This document shows, in pieces, positions 25,573-36,938 of a stretch of DNA of 39,026 nucleotides (positions within the stretch are counted from its first letter, which is position 1; each line of letters starts with the position of its first letter). The notes beneath the pieces were generated by a model. It was given only the letters and a program-made list of their open reading frames with translations, was not told the DNA's origin and did no database searches. This DNA is from Bacteroidales bacterium. GTDB lineage: Bacteria > Bacteroidota > Bacteroidia > Bacteroidales > Tenuifilaceae. The position numbers and the translations under genes were made by a program. The DNA lies in the NCBI GenBank assembly GCA_017524185.1, contig JAFWUG010000152.1:1-39026 (forward strand). Reading direction: 5' to 3'.

Positions 25573-26820
25573 CTATCGCTGCTGTTTTTTCAGACGCCCT
25601 ATGGCATTTTCGAGCGATTCGGAGGGCTCAATAATGTTGTATGAACCCCAAAAATCGGCATCGTAGAAATCCGACACTCTGTCGCTGAGAGCCTGATTTT
25701 GCTTAAATGCGTATTTGTTGTTGGTGTTTGCTGGATTAAAATCGTTTCTGTCGGTGGTTACCATTTCTGATACTACAGCATAGTTGGTGTGGAACAGGCG
25801 CTTGCGCCAATCGCACCGGAAACGCATATCGCTGCGGACGTAGTAGAGATAGCTGCGTCCGTTATGCTGCCGGTACGACACCACATAGTTCATGCTGTTT
25901 AGGTCGAAACGAACCCCAGCTGGCTTCTTGCGCAGCATTTCGCGTTCGGCTTTCTGTAGGTCGCTATTGGCAACCGACACCTCGGCGCGGCTGATGGTGT
26001 GCGTGGCCTCGTCGATATAGAGCGTGCCGCAGAACAGCGCGTAGTCGGCCAGTAGGCGCGGCTCAAATGCAATGGCATAGTGATTCCTGTTATCGATGCT
26101 AACCACTGAGCCGTAGGTGAACGTGTAGTTGTCGATTTCGCGACGGTCGAACATAAAGTTTCTGTTTTTCACTATGTCGAGATACACAGTGCCAACAGGT
26201 CCACCCAAAAGCTTGACTGCCAGCGTGTCGCCGCGTTTTTGGTCAATCAATTTTCGCCCTTTGTATATATGGGTTCGGTCGTTATTGATGTCTTTGCTAT
26301 AGGGCGATTTCGATACGCCCACAATTGCTTCAGTAACATTGACATAGTGCCTACGTTTTTGGATTATTTCGCGATAGAATCCGGTGAGCATACTATTTGC
26401 ATTGTCGTAGTTGTCGGCAATTTTGCTCACAGCATCAAGCACTAGGTCGCGTGCATCGCCGCCGTGAATAGTTACTTCGGCGAGGCTATATGGGTTGGGG
26501 GTTAGAAAAATTTTCAATCCATTCTGGCTCGTTTTGCCAATGGTCATCAGGGCGTTGGCGTAGCCTACGTGCGATACGAGCAGTTGCGTGGCTCCAAGGC
26601 TATCGTTCACCTTGATAGTGAAATGCCCATCGGTGTTGGTGATTGTGCCTATGTTGGTGTTGGGAATGGTGATGTTGGCGGCCTCAACTCGCTTTTTGGT
26701 TTGGTTATCCATCACAGTACCGCTGATGGTGATGAAACGCTCTTGCGCTACACCAGTGCTGAGAGCAAATAAACTTAGAGCAAAAGCAGCTAGTCCTTTG
26801 GTGAAAGTAAATCTATTCAT
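25573..26820 (-). CDS. Exported protein with carboxypeptidase-like regulatory domain
   Basis: The 415-residue protein has a signal peptide ending near GVAQ (residue 25) and an N-terminal beta-sandwich of the carboxypeptidase regulatory type (TISGTVMDNQTKKRVEAA, GHFTIKV, VSHVGYANA), then LAEVTIHGGDARDLVLDAV. The C-terminal two thirds have no family I recognise; a segment MLTGFYREIIQKRRHYVN resembles the corresponding region of the shorter paralogue at 5173-6288. It is probably periplasmic or surface-exposed. It is convergent with metK and has a 450-bp gap upstream in which I found no matching -7 box on its strand. Confidence 0.65.
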   Translation of the reverse strand: MNRFTFTKGLAAFALSLFALSTGVAQERFITISGTVMDNQTKKRVEAANITIPNTNIGTITNTDGHFTIKVNDSLGATQLLVSHVGYANALMTIGKTSQNGLKIFLTPNPYSLAEVTIHGGDARDLVLDAVSKIADNYDNANSMLTGFYREIIQKRRHYVNVTEAIVGVSKSPYSKDINNDRTHIYKGRKLIDQKRGDTLAVKLLGGPVGTVYLDIVKNRNFMFDRREIDNYTFTYGSVVSIDNRNHYAIAFEPRLLADYALFCGTLYIDEATHTISRAEVSVANSDLQKAEREMLRKKPAGVRFDLNSMNYVVSYRQHNGRSYLYYVRSDMRFRCDWRKRLFHTNYAVVSEMVTTDRNDFNPANTNNKYAFKQNQALSDRVSDFYDADFWGSYNIIEPSESLENAIGRLKKQQR

Positions 26821-27131
26821 AGTTTTTTTAGTTTTATCTTGATTATAGTTTATGTATCAGTGTTTTATGTACGAAAAAATGTAATCAAATGTTATGGTTT
26901 TACAGTCCCTTTTTCTTCAGCATAAAATCATTAGAATTGGTGCGAGCCATATCATTCGTATGCGTATAAAATTCACCAACTGAGCTGAGGGCTGTACTCT
27001 AAAAATCCAGGTTGTTTATCACTCAATAGAAACAACACTAATATTGTTGCCCCAGTATAGGTTTTACGCAATCTTGTACGGTTGATGTGTCAATTGTAGG
27101 AACAGGTTGCTTTCCGTTCACGGATTTTTCG

Positions 27132-27139
27132 TACCTTTG
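27132..27139 (+). promoter_or_regulatory. -7 box of typA
   Basis: TACCTTTG is a perfect TAnnTTTG. TTG triplets occur 12 nt and 25 nt upstream, neither at the usual spacing. The leader to the ATG would be about 125 nt, long enough for regulation. Confidence 0.6.
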
Positions 27140-27171
27140 CGGGGCAAAATATTGGCACCAGATTGTTTTAA

Positions 27172-27194
27172 GTTGTTGATTTATAGCCAACAAC
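27172..27194 (+). other. Stem-loop in the typA leader
   Basis: GTTGTTG (27172-27178) pairs perfectly with CAACAAC (27188-27194) across a 9-nt loop. It lies in the predicted 5' untranslated region. No T-run follows, so it is not a terminator. Confidence 0.5.
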
Positions 27195-27270
27195 GGCAAA
27201 AACATCTATATTAGGGTTATCAATTGTAATGGGTGCTAATGATTAGTAATCAACGCTTTAAACGTACAGT

Positions 27271-29079
27271 ATGCAGGCCATACGCAACATCGCCATCATT
27301 GCTCACGTGGATCACGGCAAAACCACGCTTGTGGACAAAATGATACTCCAGGGTAAGCTCCTCCGCGACCACGAGAAACACGGCGACCTTATTCTCGACA
27401 ACAACGACCTCGAGCGTGAACGCGGTATTACCATATTGGCAAAAAACGTGTCGGTTGAGTATAAGGGAGTAAAAATCAATATTATAGATACCCCTGGCCA
27501 CTCCGATTTTGGAGGAGAAGTGGAGCGCGTACTCAACATGGCCGATGGTGTGTTGCTGCTGGTTGATGCCTTTGAGGGCACCATGCCGCAAACCCGATTT
27601 GTGTTGGAAAAGGCTTTGGCTTTGGGGTTGCGCCCCATTGTGGTTATCAACAAAGTCGATAAGCCCAATTGTCGCCCCGAAAACGTGCAGGAGCAGGTGT
27701 TCGAACTCATGTTCAATCTCAACGCCACCGAGGAGCAGCTCGATTTTCCCACAATCTACGGAAGTGCTAAGCAGAATTGGATGTCCGACGACTGGCGCAA
27801 GCCATCATCCGACATCACCCCGCTGCTCGACAAAATTATAGAATATGTGCCTGCGCCAAAGCAACTTGAGGGTACGCCCCAAATGCTTGTAACCTCGCTC
27901 GACTATTCCAACTATGTTGGACGCATCGCCATTGGCCGTTTGCATCGCGGTAGCCTCACCACGGGGCAGCAGGTGGCATTGGCCAAGCGCGACGGCCGTA
28001 TCATCCGCACCCGCATCAAGGAATTGCTCACATTTGAAGGGCTACAGAAACGCACCGTGGAGCGTGTCGATTGTGGCGACATTTGCGCCTTGGTAGGCAT
28101 CGAGGGCTTCGAGATTGGCGACACCATCACCGACATCGAAAACCCCGAGCCGCTGCCAACCATAGCCGTTGACGAGCCAACCATGAGCATGCTCTTCACC
28201 ATCAACGATTCGCCTTTTTTCGGTAAGGAGGGCAAGTTCGTTACTTCGCGCCACATAAAAGAACGTTTGCAGCGCGAACTTGAGAAAAACCTTGCTTTGC
28301 GTGTCGAGGATACCGATTCGGCCGATACTTTCACTGTGTATGGTCGTGGCGTGCTGCACCTCTCCGTGCTTATTGAAACCATGCGCCGCGAGGGCTACGA
28401 GTTGCAGGTGGGACAGCCCCGCGTTATCATAAAACATATCGATGGTCAGCGTTGCGAACCCATCGAGTACCTAACGGTCGATTTGCCTGAAGATGTGTCG
28501 GGTCGTGCCATTGAGCTGGTTACACGTCGCAAGGGTACCATGACCCTCATGGAACGTCGTGCCGATCGCATTCACCTTGAGTTTGAGATACCCTCGCGCG
28601 GTATTATCGGCCTGCGCAACATGCTGCTCACGGCCACAGCGGGCGAGGCCATCATGGCTCATCGGTTTAAGGGTTTTGAGCCTTACAAAGGCGAAATCGA
28701 AACCCGAACCAATGGCTCAATCATTGCCATGGAGAGTGGCACGGCCTATGCCTACGCGCTCAACAAGTTGCAAGATCGTGGTCGATTCTTCATCGAGGAC
28801 CACGAGGAGGTGTACGCTGGTCAGGTGGTGGGCGAAAATACTCGCGCTGGCGACCTGGTGGTGAATGTAACCAAGTCGAAGAAACTCACCAACATGCGTG
28901 CTGCTGGTTCCGACGAGAAAGCATTCCTTGCACCGCCCGTGCGCTTCTCGCTCGAGGAAGCTCTGGAGTATATTCAGGCCGACGAGTATGTTGAGGTTAC
29001 GCCCAAATCGATGCGTATGCGCAAAATCTACCTCGACGAGAATGAGCGTAAACGCGCCGAAAAACGTGCAGCCGAGTAA
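27271..29079 (+). CDS. typA: Translational GTPase TypA/BipA
   Basis: The 602-residue translation factor has the G-domain motifs AHVDHGKTT (10-18), the switch region ERERGIT, DTPGHSDF and NKVDKP, followed by domains II, III, V and the BipA-specific C-terminal domain. It contains the conserved ESGTAYAYALNKLQDRG and ends in KKR-like basic residues. TypA binds the ribosome and assists assembly and stress or low-temperature growth. The full length and conserved motifs indicate a functional gene. It lies 71 bp before the alkyltransferase gene. Confidence 0.96.
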   Translation: MQAIRNIAIIAHVDHGKTTLVDKMILQGKLLRDHEKHGDLILDNNDLERERGITILAKNVSVEYKGVKINIIDTPGHSDFGGEVERVLNMADGVLLLVDAFEGTMPQTRFVLEKALALGLRPIVVINKVDKPNCRPENVQEQVFELMFNLNATEEQLDFPTIYGSAKQNWMSDDWRKPSSDITPLLDKIIEYVPAPKQLEGTPQMLVTSLDYSNYVGRIAIGRLHRGSLTTGQQVALAKRDGRIIRTRIKELLTFEGLQKRTVERVDCGDICALVGIEGFEIGDTITDIENPEPLPTIAVDEPTMSMLFTINDSPFFGKEGKFVTSRHIKERLQRELEKNLALRVEDTDSADTFTVYGRGVLHLSVLIETMRREGYELQVGQPRVIIKHIDGQRCEPIEYLTVDLPEDVSGRAIELVTRRKGTMTLMERRADRIHLEFEIPSRGIIGLRNMLLTATAGEAIMAHRFKGFEPYKGEIETRTNGSIIAMESGTAYAYALNKLQDRGRFFIEDHEEVYAGQVVGENTRAGDLVVNVTKSKKLTNMRAAGSDEKAFLAPPVRFSLEEALEYIQADEYVEVTPKSMRMRKIYLDENERKRAEKRAAE

Positions 29080-29150
29080 AGCCGGGCTTTCGAATCGAAG
29101 TCATAATGTGCCAGTAGCCCAATCTCGTTTCTCATAGAGGACGTTGCCTG

Positions 29151-29663
29151 ATGGACTACATTGCCCACTATCATTCGCCGCTGGGCGGCATCACCATGGC
29201 CAGTGATGGGAAAGCTCTTGTTGGCTTATGGTTCGATGGCCAACGGCATTTTGCCCAAACGCTTAGTGCGCAGCACACCGTATGTTCCAATCTACCTGTG
29301 TTTGAGCTAACGCGACATTGGCTAAACCTATATTTCAGTGGCATAGAGCCGTCTTTTACACCGTCTATTGTTCTGCGTACCAGCCATTTCCATCGGTGTG
29401 TGAGTGCGATTGTGCAGAATATACCCTTTGGGCATACGTCCACCTACGGTGATATTGCTCGCGCAATTGCCCGTCAGCACGGGGCAGTGGCTGTATCGGC
29501 TCGTGCTGTTGGCAGCGCAATTGGACACAACAGTATAATGCTTATAGTCCCGTGCCATAGGGTGCTTGGTGCGAATGGAAAGCTTACGGGTTATGCTGGT
29601 GGTATCAAGCTAAAGGCTCAGTTGCTCCAACTGGAGCAATGGAGGGGCGGAATTACCCTATAA
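29151..29663 (+). CDS. ogt: Methylated-DNA--protein-cysteine methyltransferase
   Basis: The 170-residue suicide enzyme repairs O6-alkylguanine in DNA by transferring the alkyl group to Cys135 in the motif IVPCHRVLG. IPFGHTSTYGDIARAIA is the helix-turn-helix segment, and ANGKLTGYAGG completes the active-site loop. The size fits the Ogt type without an Ada regulatory domain. No promoter was found between typA and this gene, so read-through from typA is possible. Confidence 0.93.
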   Translation: MDYIAHYHSPLGGITMASDGKALVGLWFDGQRHFAQTLSAQHTVCSNLPVFELTRHWLNLYFSGIEPSFTPSIVLRTSHFHRCVSAIVQNIPFGHTSTYGDIARAIARQHGAVAVSARAVGSAIGHNSIMLIVPCHRVLGANGKLTGYAGGIKLKAQLLQLEQWRGGITL

Positions 29664-29772
29664 ATTCGACAAACAGAATTGCTTAGTCGACCATCGGTGC
29701 TGTTCGACCCAAGAACACTTTTAGGTATGCTTTTATTTTTTTTCTATTTCGTTGGTATTTTGGCAGATAGGG

Positions 29773-29802
29773 TTTGTGTCAATTGAAACAATAATCGTTT
29801 TG
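29773..29802 (+). promoter_or_regulatory. Candidate promoter of the chemotaxis receptor gene
   Basis: TTTG (29773-29776) is followed after 18 nt by TCGTTTTG (29795-29802), which matches TAnnTTTG except for one base. The start point would be about 30 nt before the ATG at 29841. Confidence 0.45.
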
Positions 29803-29840
29803 CGCTGTATAACACAGACGCGACAACGATTTTAGTTCCT

Positions 29841-31721
29841 ATGAAAATTAAACTGAGCATCCGCCAAAAACACCTTCTGCTTATATTGCCTACGGTGGTT
29901 CTCATCTATGTTGTGATTGTGGGGTATATACTTACCGTTACCGCCAGCAACATGATGGCTGAGGCCGAGCGGAACACCCACACCGAAGCGCGTTTAGCGG
30001 CCAGTCGTATGTCAGACTTGTTTAATAGCGAGTTGGCTTTGGTTAATGGCTTGGCCGAATCCATGGGAGTGTATCGCACCATGGCTCCTGATGAGTGGGC
30101 CAAGCATTTCACCAACATGTTGGTGGAGGTGAAGAATGCTCAGCCACACATCTATGCGCTTTGGATGGGCATAGAATTTAGTGCTTATATGCAGAATCCG
30201 CCTGGTCTCGGACGTCGTCAGTTGGCCGCTTGGTATGAGAAAGGCGAACTGCGTACAATCGATGTGCATAAGGGTACTGATGGTGATTCGGAGCTCTATT
30301 CACAGGTTCGCCATAGCGAGTATGGACGCCTATGGGAGCCCTATCTCGACGAAGGAGCAGGTATTGAGGAACGCATACTAATGGTTAGTTTTGTGGTGCC
30401 CATACGCGATGCCAAGGGCAAATTTGCGGGCATTGCAGCTTCCGACCTCGGACTGTCGTCGTTGCAAAAACTGGTGGAGGGTATCAACCCAGTTGAGGGT
30501 AGCCATGCTTTTGTGGTATCCAACGGCGGCATCATAGCTGCTCATCCCAACAATCAGTTTATAAACACCACCATTGGAGCAACATTTCCCGACGATGCAG
30601 CCGCCCATCGTATAGCCGAACGTGTTGCGGCAGGTGAAGAATTTAGTTACACCCATCTCGATGCCAATGGACGGCAATATCTGATGTGCTATTCGCCTGT
30701 GGAAATTGGTAAAATAGGAACGCCGTGGTCGTGCGCCATAGCCATGCCGCTTGATGTGATTAGCGCCAAAACCAAGCGTGTGGTGTCCATAGCCACTGTG
30801 CTGAGCGTTATAGGTCTGGTTATACTCATTGTGGTAATTCTGGGCGTGAGCAATGGCATTAGCCGTCCTGTGGTTAGCATGATTAACAGTTTGCGCCTGT
30901 TGGCCAATGGCGAAATTGGCCGTCATGTGGAGCAGTTGCACACGGGCGATGAGTTAGAGGAGATGTCCATCGCGCTCCAGAACATACGCAACAATCTGAA
31001 CAATATAGTTCGCGAACTCAACGCCGACGTGGTGAACCTGTCGGCCAGCAGCAACCGTCTCGACGACATATCGCGAGACGTATCGCGAGGTGCAGCCGAT
31101 CAAGCGGCCAGCGTACAGGAAATCTCTTCGAGTATGGAGGAGATGGCTGCTAACATACAGCAGAACAGTGATTTTGCTCAGCAGGCTAATGCCATAGCGC
31201 TGAGCGTAGCCGATCGCATCAGGGAAATGGGTAAATCGTCATCGCATAGCTTGGAAAGCGCACGCAACATTGCCCAAAAAATCAATATAATTAACGACAT
31301 AGCGTTTCAAACCAACATTTTGGCACTCAATGCAGCCGTTGAGGCTGCCCGTGCTGGAGAGGCTGGGCGTGGTTTTGCCGTTGTGGCCAGCGAGGTGCGC
31401 AAATTGGCTGAAAACAGCCGCAGCGCAGCCGATGCCATTGTGAGCATGGCCGATGAGAGCGTGAAGGTGAGTCAGCACTCAGCCGAGTTGATGCAGTCGA
31501 TTATACCTCAGGTTGAGAAAAACGCGCAGATTGTTGAAGAAATATTTGCTGCTAGCCAAGAGCAGAGCACCGGAGCGCAGCATATTAACACCGCCCTACA
31601 GTCGCTCAATAGTGTTACGCAGCATAATGCCCAAAGCAGTCAGGAAATGTCGAATGATGCCGATATGCTCAATAGAAATGCAAGCAAAATAAAGGAGTTG
31701 ATAGAGTTCTTTAAGTTGTAG
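29841..31721 (+). CDS. Methyl-accepting chemotaxis protein with Cache-type sensor
   Basis: The 626-residue receptor has a first transmembrane helix near 12-33, a large periplasmic sensor domain of the double-Cache type (about 35-310, with WGIEF-like [18 protein letters not shown]-like and [18 protein letters not shown]), a second helix near 314-337, a HAMP domain to about 390 and a cytoplasmic signalling coiled coil. The highly conserved hairpin tip is at about 490-527 ([38 protein letters not shown]). It ends without a CheR-binding pentapeptide. No che, flagellar or gliding motor gene accompanies it here, so partners must be elsewhere. Cache domains usually sense small organic molecules; the ligand is unknown. 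Confidence 0.92.
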   Translation: MKIKLSIRQKHLLLILPTVVLIYVVIVGYILTVTASNMMAEAERNTHTEARLAASRMSDLFNSELALVNGLAESMGVYRTMAPDEWAKHFTNMLVEVKNAQPHIYALWMGIEFSAYMQNPPGLGRRQLAAWYEKGELRTIDVHKGTDGDSELYSQVRHSEYGRLWEPYLDEGAGIEERILMVSFVVPIRDAKGKFAGIAASDLGLSSLQKLVEGINPVEGSHAFVVSNGGIIAAHPNNQFINTTIGATFPDDAAAHRIAERVAAGEEFSYTHLDANGRQYLMCYSPVEIGKIGTPWSCAIAMPLDVISAKTKRVVSIATVLSVIGLVILIVVILGVSNGISRPVVSMINSLRLLANGEIGRHVEQLHTGDELEEMSIALQNIRNNLNNIVRELNADVVNLSASSNRLDDISRDVSRGAADQAASVQEISSSMEEMAANIQQNSDFAQQANAIALSVADRIREMGKSSSHSLESARNIAQKINIINDIAFQTNILALNAAVEAARAGEAGRGFAVVASEVRKLAENSRSAADAIVSMADESVKVSQHSAELMQSIIPQVEKNAQIVEEIFAASQEQSTGAQHINTALQSLNSVTQHNAQSSQEMSNDADMLNRNASKIKELIEFFKL

Positions 31722-31863
31722 GGAACATCTTATTTTCTCGATATATCTATCTTGTTTGCTGACGCCTTTACCGTGTTAGTTTAGCAATGGTTTGTTGCTG
31801 CAATTTTGTGTTTACAACGAGTTCAAATCAATGGCTTTGGCGGGCTAGTTTGTAGTTTGCAAC

Positions 31864-31895
31864 AAAAAAACGCTGCGCTCCCAAAGAGCGCAGCG
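31864..31895 (-). terminator. Rho-independent terminator after tRNA-Gln
   Basis: On the minus strand a perfect 10-bp stem CGCTGCGCTC / GAGCGCAGCG with a 5-nt loop is followed by seven T residues. Confidence 0.85.
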
Positions 31896-31900
31896 CGGGG

Positions 31901-31976
31901 TGGTTGTCCTACCAGGGGTCGAACCTGGACTCTTCTGATCCAGAGTCAGACGTGTTGCCAATTACACCATAGGACA
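31901..31976 (-). tRNA. tRNA-Gln (anticodon CTG)
   Basis: The 73-nt cloverleaf (31904-31976) has a 7-bp acceptor stem (TGTCCTA / TAGGACA), D-arm, an anticodon stem TCTGA / TCAGA with loop CTCTGGA giving anticodon CTG, a 5-bp T-stem with TTCGACC loop and discriminator A. CCA is encoded directly after it (31901-31903). It reads CAG codons and lies 83 bp downstream of glnS, on the same strand. Confidence 0.95.
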
Positions 31977-31993
31977 GCGTAATTTTTCGGCTG

Positions 31994-32001
31994 CAAAGAT
32001 A
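31994..32001 (-). promoter_or_regulatory. -7 box of tRNA-Gln
   Basis: The minus strand reads TATCTTTG, a perfect TAnnTTTG, 17 nt upstream of the mature tRNA 5' end. So the tRNA can be made from its own promoter as well as by read-through from glnS. Confidence 0.6.
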
Positions 32002-32059
32002 CAACTTTTTCTTTTCGGTTGTATTGTTAGGTGCAATTTTTTTGCAACATTCTTGTTGT

Positions 32060-33739
<1,680 letters not shown>

Positions 33740-33807
33740 AGTTTTGATGTTGCATGGGCTTTATTTTCACAGCGCTGTGCGATGTTTGCCTCCTCCCAAT
33801 GCAACCG

Positions 33808-33815
33808 CAAAGTTA
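33808..33815 (-). promoter_or_regulatory. -7 box of glnS
   Basis: The minus strand reads TAACTTTG, a perfect TAnnTTTG. The start point would be near 33801, with a leader of about 60 nt. Confidence 0.55.
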
Positions 33816-33907
33816 ATCTAAAACAACCCTATGTTGGCATTGTTGGAGCGAAATTTTGGTGCTATGTGGATTAAAATCGATACCTTGCGGGCAAATTTTT
33901 ATGCGCT

Positions 33908-34258
33908 ATGGCTGTAATTGAGATTGAGAGTATGGAGTTTTATGCCTTCCACGGACATTTCCGCGAGGAGCAGGTGGTGGGCAATCGGTTTTTGGTTGAT
34001 GTGCGCTTAGAGGTGGATACCACCGCTGCCCAGCACAGCGACGAGTTGTCTGATACGGTGAACTATGTACATGTTTATCAGATTATTAAGGAGCAGATGG
34101 CCATAAAGTCGAAACTGCTCGAACACCTGGCCGAGCGTATTGTGTCGGCCATCAAATTGGCCTTACCCGAAGTGCAGCATCTACGGCTAAAGGTGTCGAA
34201 GATGAATCCGCCAGTGGGCGGAAAAATGACGTGCGTAAGCTTCACGCTTGAGCGTTAA
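33908..34258 (+). CDS. folB: Dihydroneopterin aldolase
   Basis: The 116-residue single-domain FolB has IEIESMEFYAFHGHFREEQ at the start (conserved Tyr-x-x-His-Gly), DTVNYVHVYQIIKEQM (Asp-Thr-Val-Asn-Tyr-x-x-Val), LLEHLAERI with the conserved Glu, and KMNPPVGGKM near the end. It converts dihydroneopterin to 6-hydroxymethyl-dihydropterin in folate synthesis. It is followed 13 bp later by the DUF3820 gene. Confidence 0.93.
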   Translation: MAVIEIESMEFYAFHGHFREEQVVGNRFLVDVRLEVDTTAAQHSDELSDTVNYVHVYQIIKEQMAIKSKLLEHLAERIVSAIKLALPEVQHLRLKVSKMNPPVGGKMTCVSFTLER

Positions 34259-34271
34259 TCTGTTGATAACG

Positions 34272-34505
34272 ATGGAAATACCGTTTGCCGATCGTTCGGC
34301 ACTTATTGACTTGGTTACGATGGAAATGCCTTTTGGCAAGTATAAGGGGTGCAAACTAAAGTATTTGCCTGAGCCTTATGTGGTTTGGTTGCGTCAGAGC
34401 GGCAACATGCCTAAAGGGCGATTGGGTATGTTGCTCGAAACGCTCTACGAAATCAAGTTAAATGGGCTGGAGTTTTTGCTCGATGAGCAGTCTTTGTGCA
34501 AATAA
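34272..34505 (+). CDS. DUF3820 family protein
   Basis: The 77-residue protein has the family core TMEMPFGKYKGCKLKYLPE followed by PYVVWLRQSG. The function is unknown despite the old annotation as a quorum-sensing-regulated virulence factor. I use the ATG at 34272; a TTG start at 34248 would overlap folB and adds 8 non-conserved residues. It shares a probable transcript with folB. Confidence 0.82.
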   Translation: MEIPFADRSALIDLVTMEMPFGKYKGCKLKYLPEPYVVWLRQSGNMPKGRLGMLLETLYEIKLNGLEFLLDEQSLCK

Positions 34506-34576
34506 TTTATAGTGCTGATAATCATTTGTTTGTGGCTAAGAGTATAATGGTCAAAGAAAATTTTTCGTCAAAAAAT

Positions 34577-34607
34577 TTTGGTGGGAATAAATTTCGATGT
34601 ACTTTTG
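34577..34607 (+). promoter_or_regulatory. Promoter of tRNA-Lys
   Basis: TTTG (34577-34580), 19 nt, TACTTTTG (34600-34607) matches both elements and the spacing of the Bacteroidota consensus. The transcript would start about 22 nt before the mature tRNA. Confidence 0.8.
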
Positions 34608-34635
34608 CGCCCAGTTTATTGTGCATAATGTAAGG

Positions 34636-34711
34636 CGGTCCGTAGCTCAGCTGGTAGAGCAATTGACTCTTAATCAATGGGTCCAGGGTTCGATCCCCTG
34701 CGGACCGACCA
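34636..34711 (+). tRNA. tRNA-Lys (anticodon CTT)
   Basis: The cloverleaf has a 7-bp acceptor stem CGGTCCG / CGGACCG, D-arm GCTCAGCTGGTAGAGC, an anticodon stem ATTGA / TCAAT with loop CTCTTAA giving anticodon CTT, T-arm CAGGG / CCCTG with loop TTCGATC, discriminator A and an encoded CCA (34709-34711). It reads AAG codons. Confidence 0.95.
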
Positions 34712-34716
34712 CCAAA

Positions 34717-34744
34717 AAGGCCATCCATTCGGATGGCCTTTTTT
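34717..34744 (+). terminator. Rho-independent terminator after tRNA-Lys
   Basis: A perfect 10-bp stem AAGGCCATCC / GGATGGCCTT with an ATTC loop is followed by four more T residues. The A-run on its left side may also let it stop metG transcription coming from the right. Confidence 0.85.
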
Positions 34745-34770
34745 GATATGTTTCAGGCGGTTGTGGAAGT

Positions 34771-36807
34771 CTATCCCACTGTTGAGCCGCTACCCATGGT
34801 TGCGTTGGGCTGTAGCAGGCGTAGTTCGCCGGTGAGGTCTTCGGCCATTAGCACCATGCCGTGCGACTCGATGCCCTTTATTTTTCGCGGTTCGAGGTTG
34901 GCCAGCACAGGCACTTGCTTGCCAATCAGTTCTTCGGGTGTAAAATGTTCGGCAATGCCCGAAACCAGTGTGCGTATATCAATGCCAGTATCTACCTTTA
35001 GTTTGAGCAATTTTTGGGTTTTTGGCACTTGCTCGGCCTCCAGCACGGTGCCAATGCGGATGTCCATGCGGGTGAAGTCGTCGAAACTGATAGCGGGTTT
35101 CTCTGGTGCAGCCTTGGCGGCCAAGCGCTGGTTCTGCTCCTTGATGGTTTGCAGTCTGTCGAGCTGAGCCTGTATGGTGCTGTCGTCAATCTTCTCAAAC
35201 AGCAGCTGGGCAGGACTAAGCGTGTGCCCCTGGGGTAGAATGTTGGCGTTGCCTGCGTTGTCCCAGGGCGTGTTGGGTAGGTTAAGCATTTGGGATATAC
35301 GTGCAGCGGTGAATGGCAGGAAGGGTTCGGTCAGCACTGCTATGTTGGCCGTAATTTGAAGCGCAATGTGCAGTATGGTGCCTACGCGCTGTGGGTCGGT
35401 GGCCTGTAGTTTCCAAGGCTCGGTGTCGGTCAGGTATTTGTTGCCTAAGCGGGCAATGTTCATGGCTTCTTTCAGCGCCTCGCGGAATCGGAAAGCCTCC
35501 ATGTTCTCCTCAATGGCGGCTTTTAGGCGGGGTAGTTCGGCGAGCGTTTGCTGGTCGTAGTCGGTGAGCTGGGCTATGGGTGGCACAATGCCGCCAAAGT
35601 GCTTGTGGGTTAGCACCATGGCGCGGTTCACAAAGTTGCCCAAAATGGCCACCAGTTCGCTGTTGTTGCGGGTTTGGAAGTCTTTCCATGTAAAGTCGTT
35701 GTCTTTGGTTTCGGGCATGTTGGCCGTTAGCACGTAGCGCAGCACGTCCTCTTTGCCGGGGAACTGGTCGAGGTACTCGTGTAGCCACACCGCCCAGTTG
35801 CGCGAGGTGGATATTTTGTCGCCCTCAAGGTTCAGGAATTCGTTGGCCGGCACGTTGTCGGGCAGTATGTAGCCCCCGTGGGCATGGAGCATTGCGGGGA
35901 AAATGATGCAGTGGAACACGATGTTGTCCTTGCCAATGAAGTGGATCAGACGGGTGTCGTCGTCTTTCCAATATTTTTCCCAGTCGGGCGTTAGCTCCTT
36001 GGTGGCCGAGATGTAGCCAATGGGAGCATCGAACCACACGTAGAGCACCTTGCCATCGGCATTGGGCAGCGGCACGGGTACGCCCCAGTTGAGGTCGCGG
36101 CTCACTGCACGGGGCTGTAGCCCCTGATCAAGCCAGCTTTTGCATTGCCCATAAACGTTGGTTTTCCACTCTTTATGCTCGGTCAGTATCCATTTTTCGA
36201 GCATGGGCTGCAGCTGGTCGAGGGGGAGGAACCAGTGCTTGGTGTCGCGCAGCACGGGTGCCGCGCCGCTCAGCGTTGAGCGTGGATTCACTAAGTCGGT
36301 GGCGTTGAGGCTGGTTCCGCAGCGTTCGCATTGGTCGCCGTAGGCGGATTCGTTGCCGCAGTGGGGGCAGGTGCCGGTGATATAGCGGTCGGCCAAGAAT
36401 TGTTCCACCTGCTCGTCGTAGTATTGCTGGCTTGTTTTCTCGATGAATACGCCTTTATCGTGCAGATGCTTGAAGAAATCGGCAGCGGTTTTGTGGTGCG
36501 TTGGGTTCGATGTGCGTGAGTAGATGTCGAACGATATGCCGAATCGGGCAAACGCGTCTTTGATTATGGCGTGATACTTATCCACCACCGTTTGTGGCGA
36601 CACGCCCTCCTGCATGGCCTTTATGGTGATTGGCACACCATGTTCGTCGGAACCGCACACCCACATCACCTCGCGCCCACGGTTGCGCAGGTAGCGCACG
36701 TAGATGTCGGCTGGTATATATACGCCGGCCAGGTGGCCGATATGTACAGGCCCATTGGCATAGGGCAGGGCTGTGGTAATCATGTACCGTTTGAACTCTT
36801 TTGCCAT
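34771..36807 (-). CDS. metG: Methionyl-tRNA synthetase
   Basis: The 678-residue class I synthetase has HIGH at 22-25 ([10 protein letters not shown]), a zinc knuckle with two Cys pairs near 146-165 (CPHCG and CERCG), the KMSKS-equivalent [11 protein letters not shown], and a C-terminal tRNA-binding domain of the Trbp111 type ([20 protein letters not shown], then LLKLKVDTG). It charges tRNA-Met for initiation and elongation. I choose the ATG at 36807 ([12 protein letters not shown]), because the upstream extension of 51 codons is non-conserved and overlaps the promoter. A -7 box lies 28 nt upstream. Confidence 0.96.
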   Translation of the reverse strand: MAKEFKRYMITTALPYANGPVHIGHLAGVYIPADIYVRYLRNRGREVMWVCGSDEHGVPITIKAMQEGVSPQTVVDKYHAIIKDAFARFGISFDIYSRTSNPTHHKTAADFFKHLHDKGVFIEKTSQQYYDEQVEQFLADRYITGTCPHCGNESAYGDQCERCGTSLNATDLVNPRSTLSGAAPVLRDTKHWFLPLDQLQPMLEKWILTEHKEWKTNVYGQCKSWLDQGLQPRAVSRDLNWGVPVPLPNADGKVLYVWFDAPIGYISATKELTPDWEKYWKDDDTRLIHFIGKDNIVFHCIIFPAMLHAHGGYILPDNVPANEFLNLEGDKISTSRNWAVWLHEYLDQFPGKEDVLRYVLTANMPETKDNDFTWKDFQTRNNSELVAILGNFVNRAMVLTHKHFGGIVPPIAQLTDYDQQTLAELPRLKAAIEENMEAFRFREALKEAMNIARLGNKYLTDTEPWKLQATDPQRVGTILHIALQITANIAVLTEPFLPFTAARISQMLNLPNTPWDNAGNANILPQGHTLSPAQLLFEKIDDSTIQAQLDRLQTIKEQNQRLAAKAAPEKPAISFDDFTRMDIRIGTVLEAEQVPKTQKLLKLKVDTGIDIRTLVSGIAEHFTPEELIGKQVPVLANLEPRKIKGIESHGMVLMAEDLTGELRLLQPNATMGSGSTVG

Positions 36808-36834
36808 CGCATTTATAGGGATTTGTTTGCGCCG

Positions 36835-36842
36835 CAAAATTA
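36835..36842 (-). promoter_or_regulatory. -7 box of metG
   Basis: The minus strand reads TAATTTTG, a perfect TAnnTTTG. The start would be near 36828, about 21 nt before the chosen ATG, which supports that start. Confidence 0.55.
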
Positions 36843-36938
36843 CTAAAAGTGCTGCAATGTTAGCCTTTTTTATGCCCATAACGTAACAAAATGATGCCAA
36901 AATTGCTATATTTATCGTACAAAACGTTGGCTTTGTAT

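Larger units (their letters stand above)
26821..27270. other. Intergenic region before typA
   Basis: About 450 bases without a gene. The first 300 are AT-rich and hold nothing I can name. The last part carries the typA -7 box and a leader hairpin. Confidence 0.55.
31722..32059. other. Intergenic region between chemotaxis receptor and glnS, with tRNA-Gln
   Basis: About 340 bases. The left 140 bases hold nothing I recognise. The rest contains the tRNA-Gln terminator, the tRNA gene and its promoter, all on the minus strand. Confidence 0.6.

Noticed and set aside
27312-28437. Antisense frames over typA
   Set aside because: They are shadows of typA, whose GTPase motifs and length are complete.
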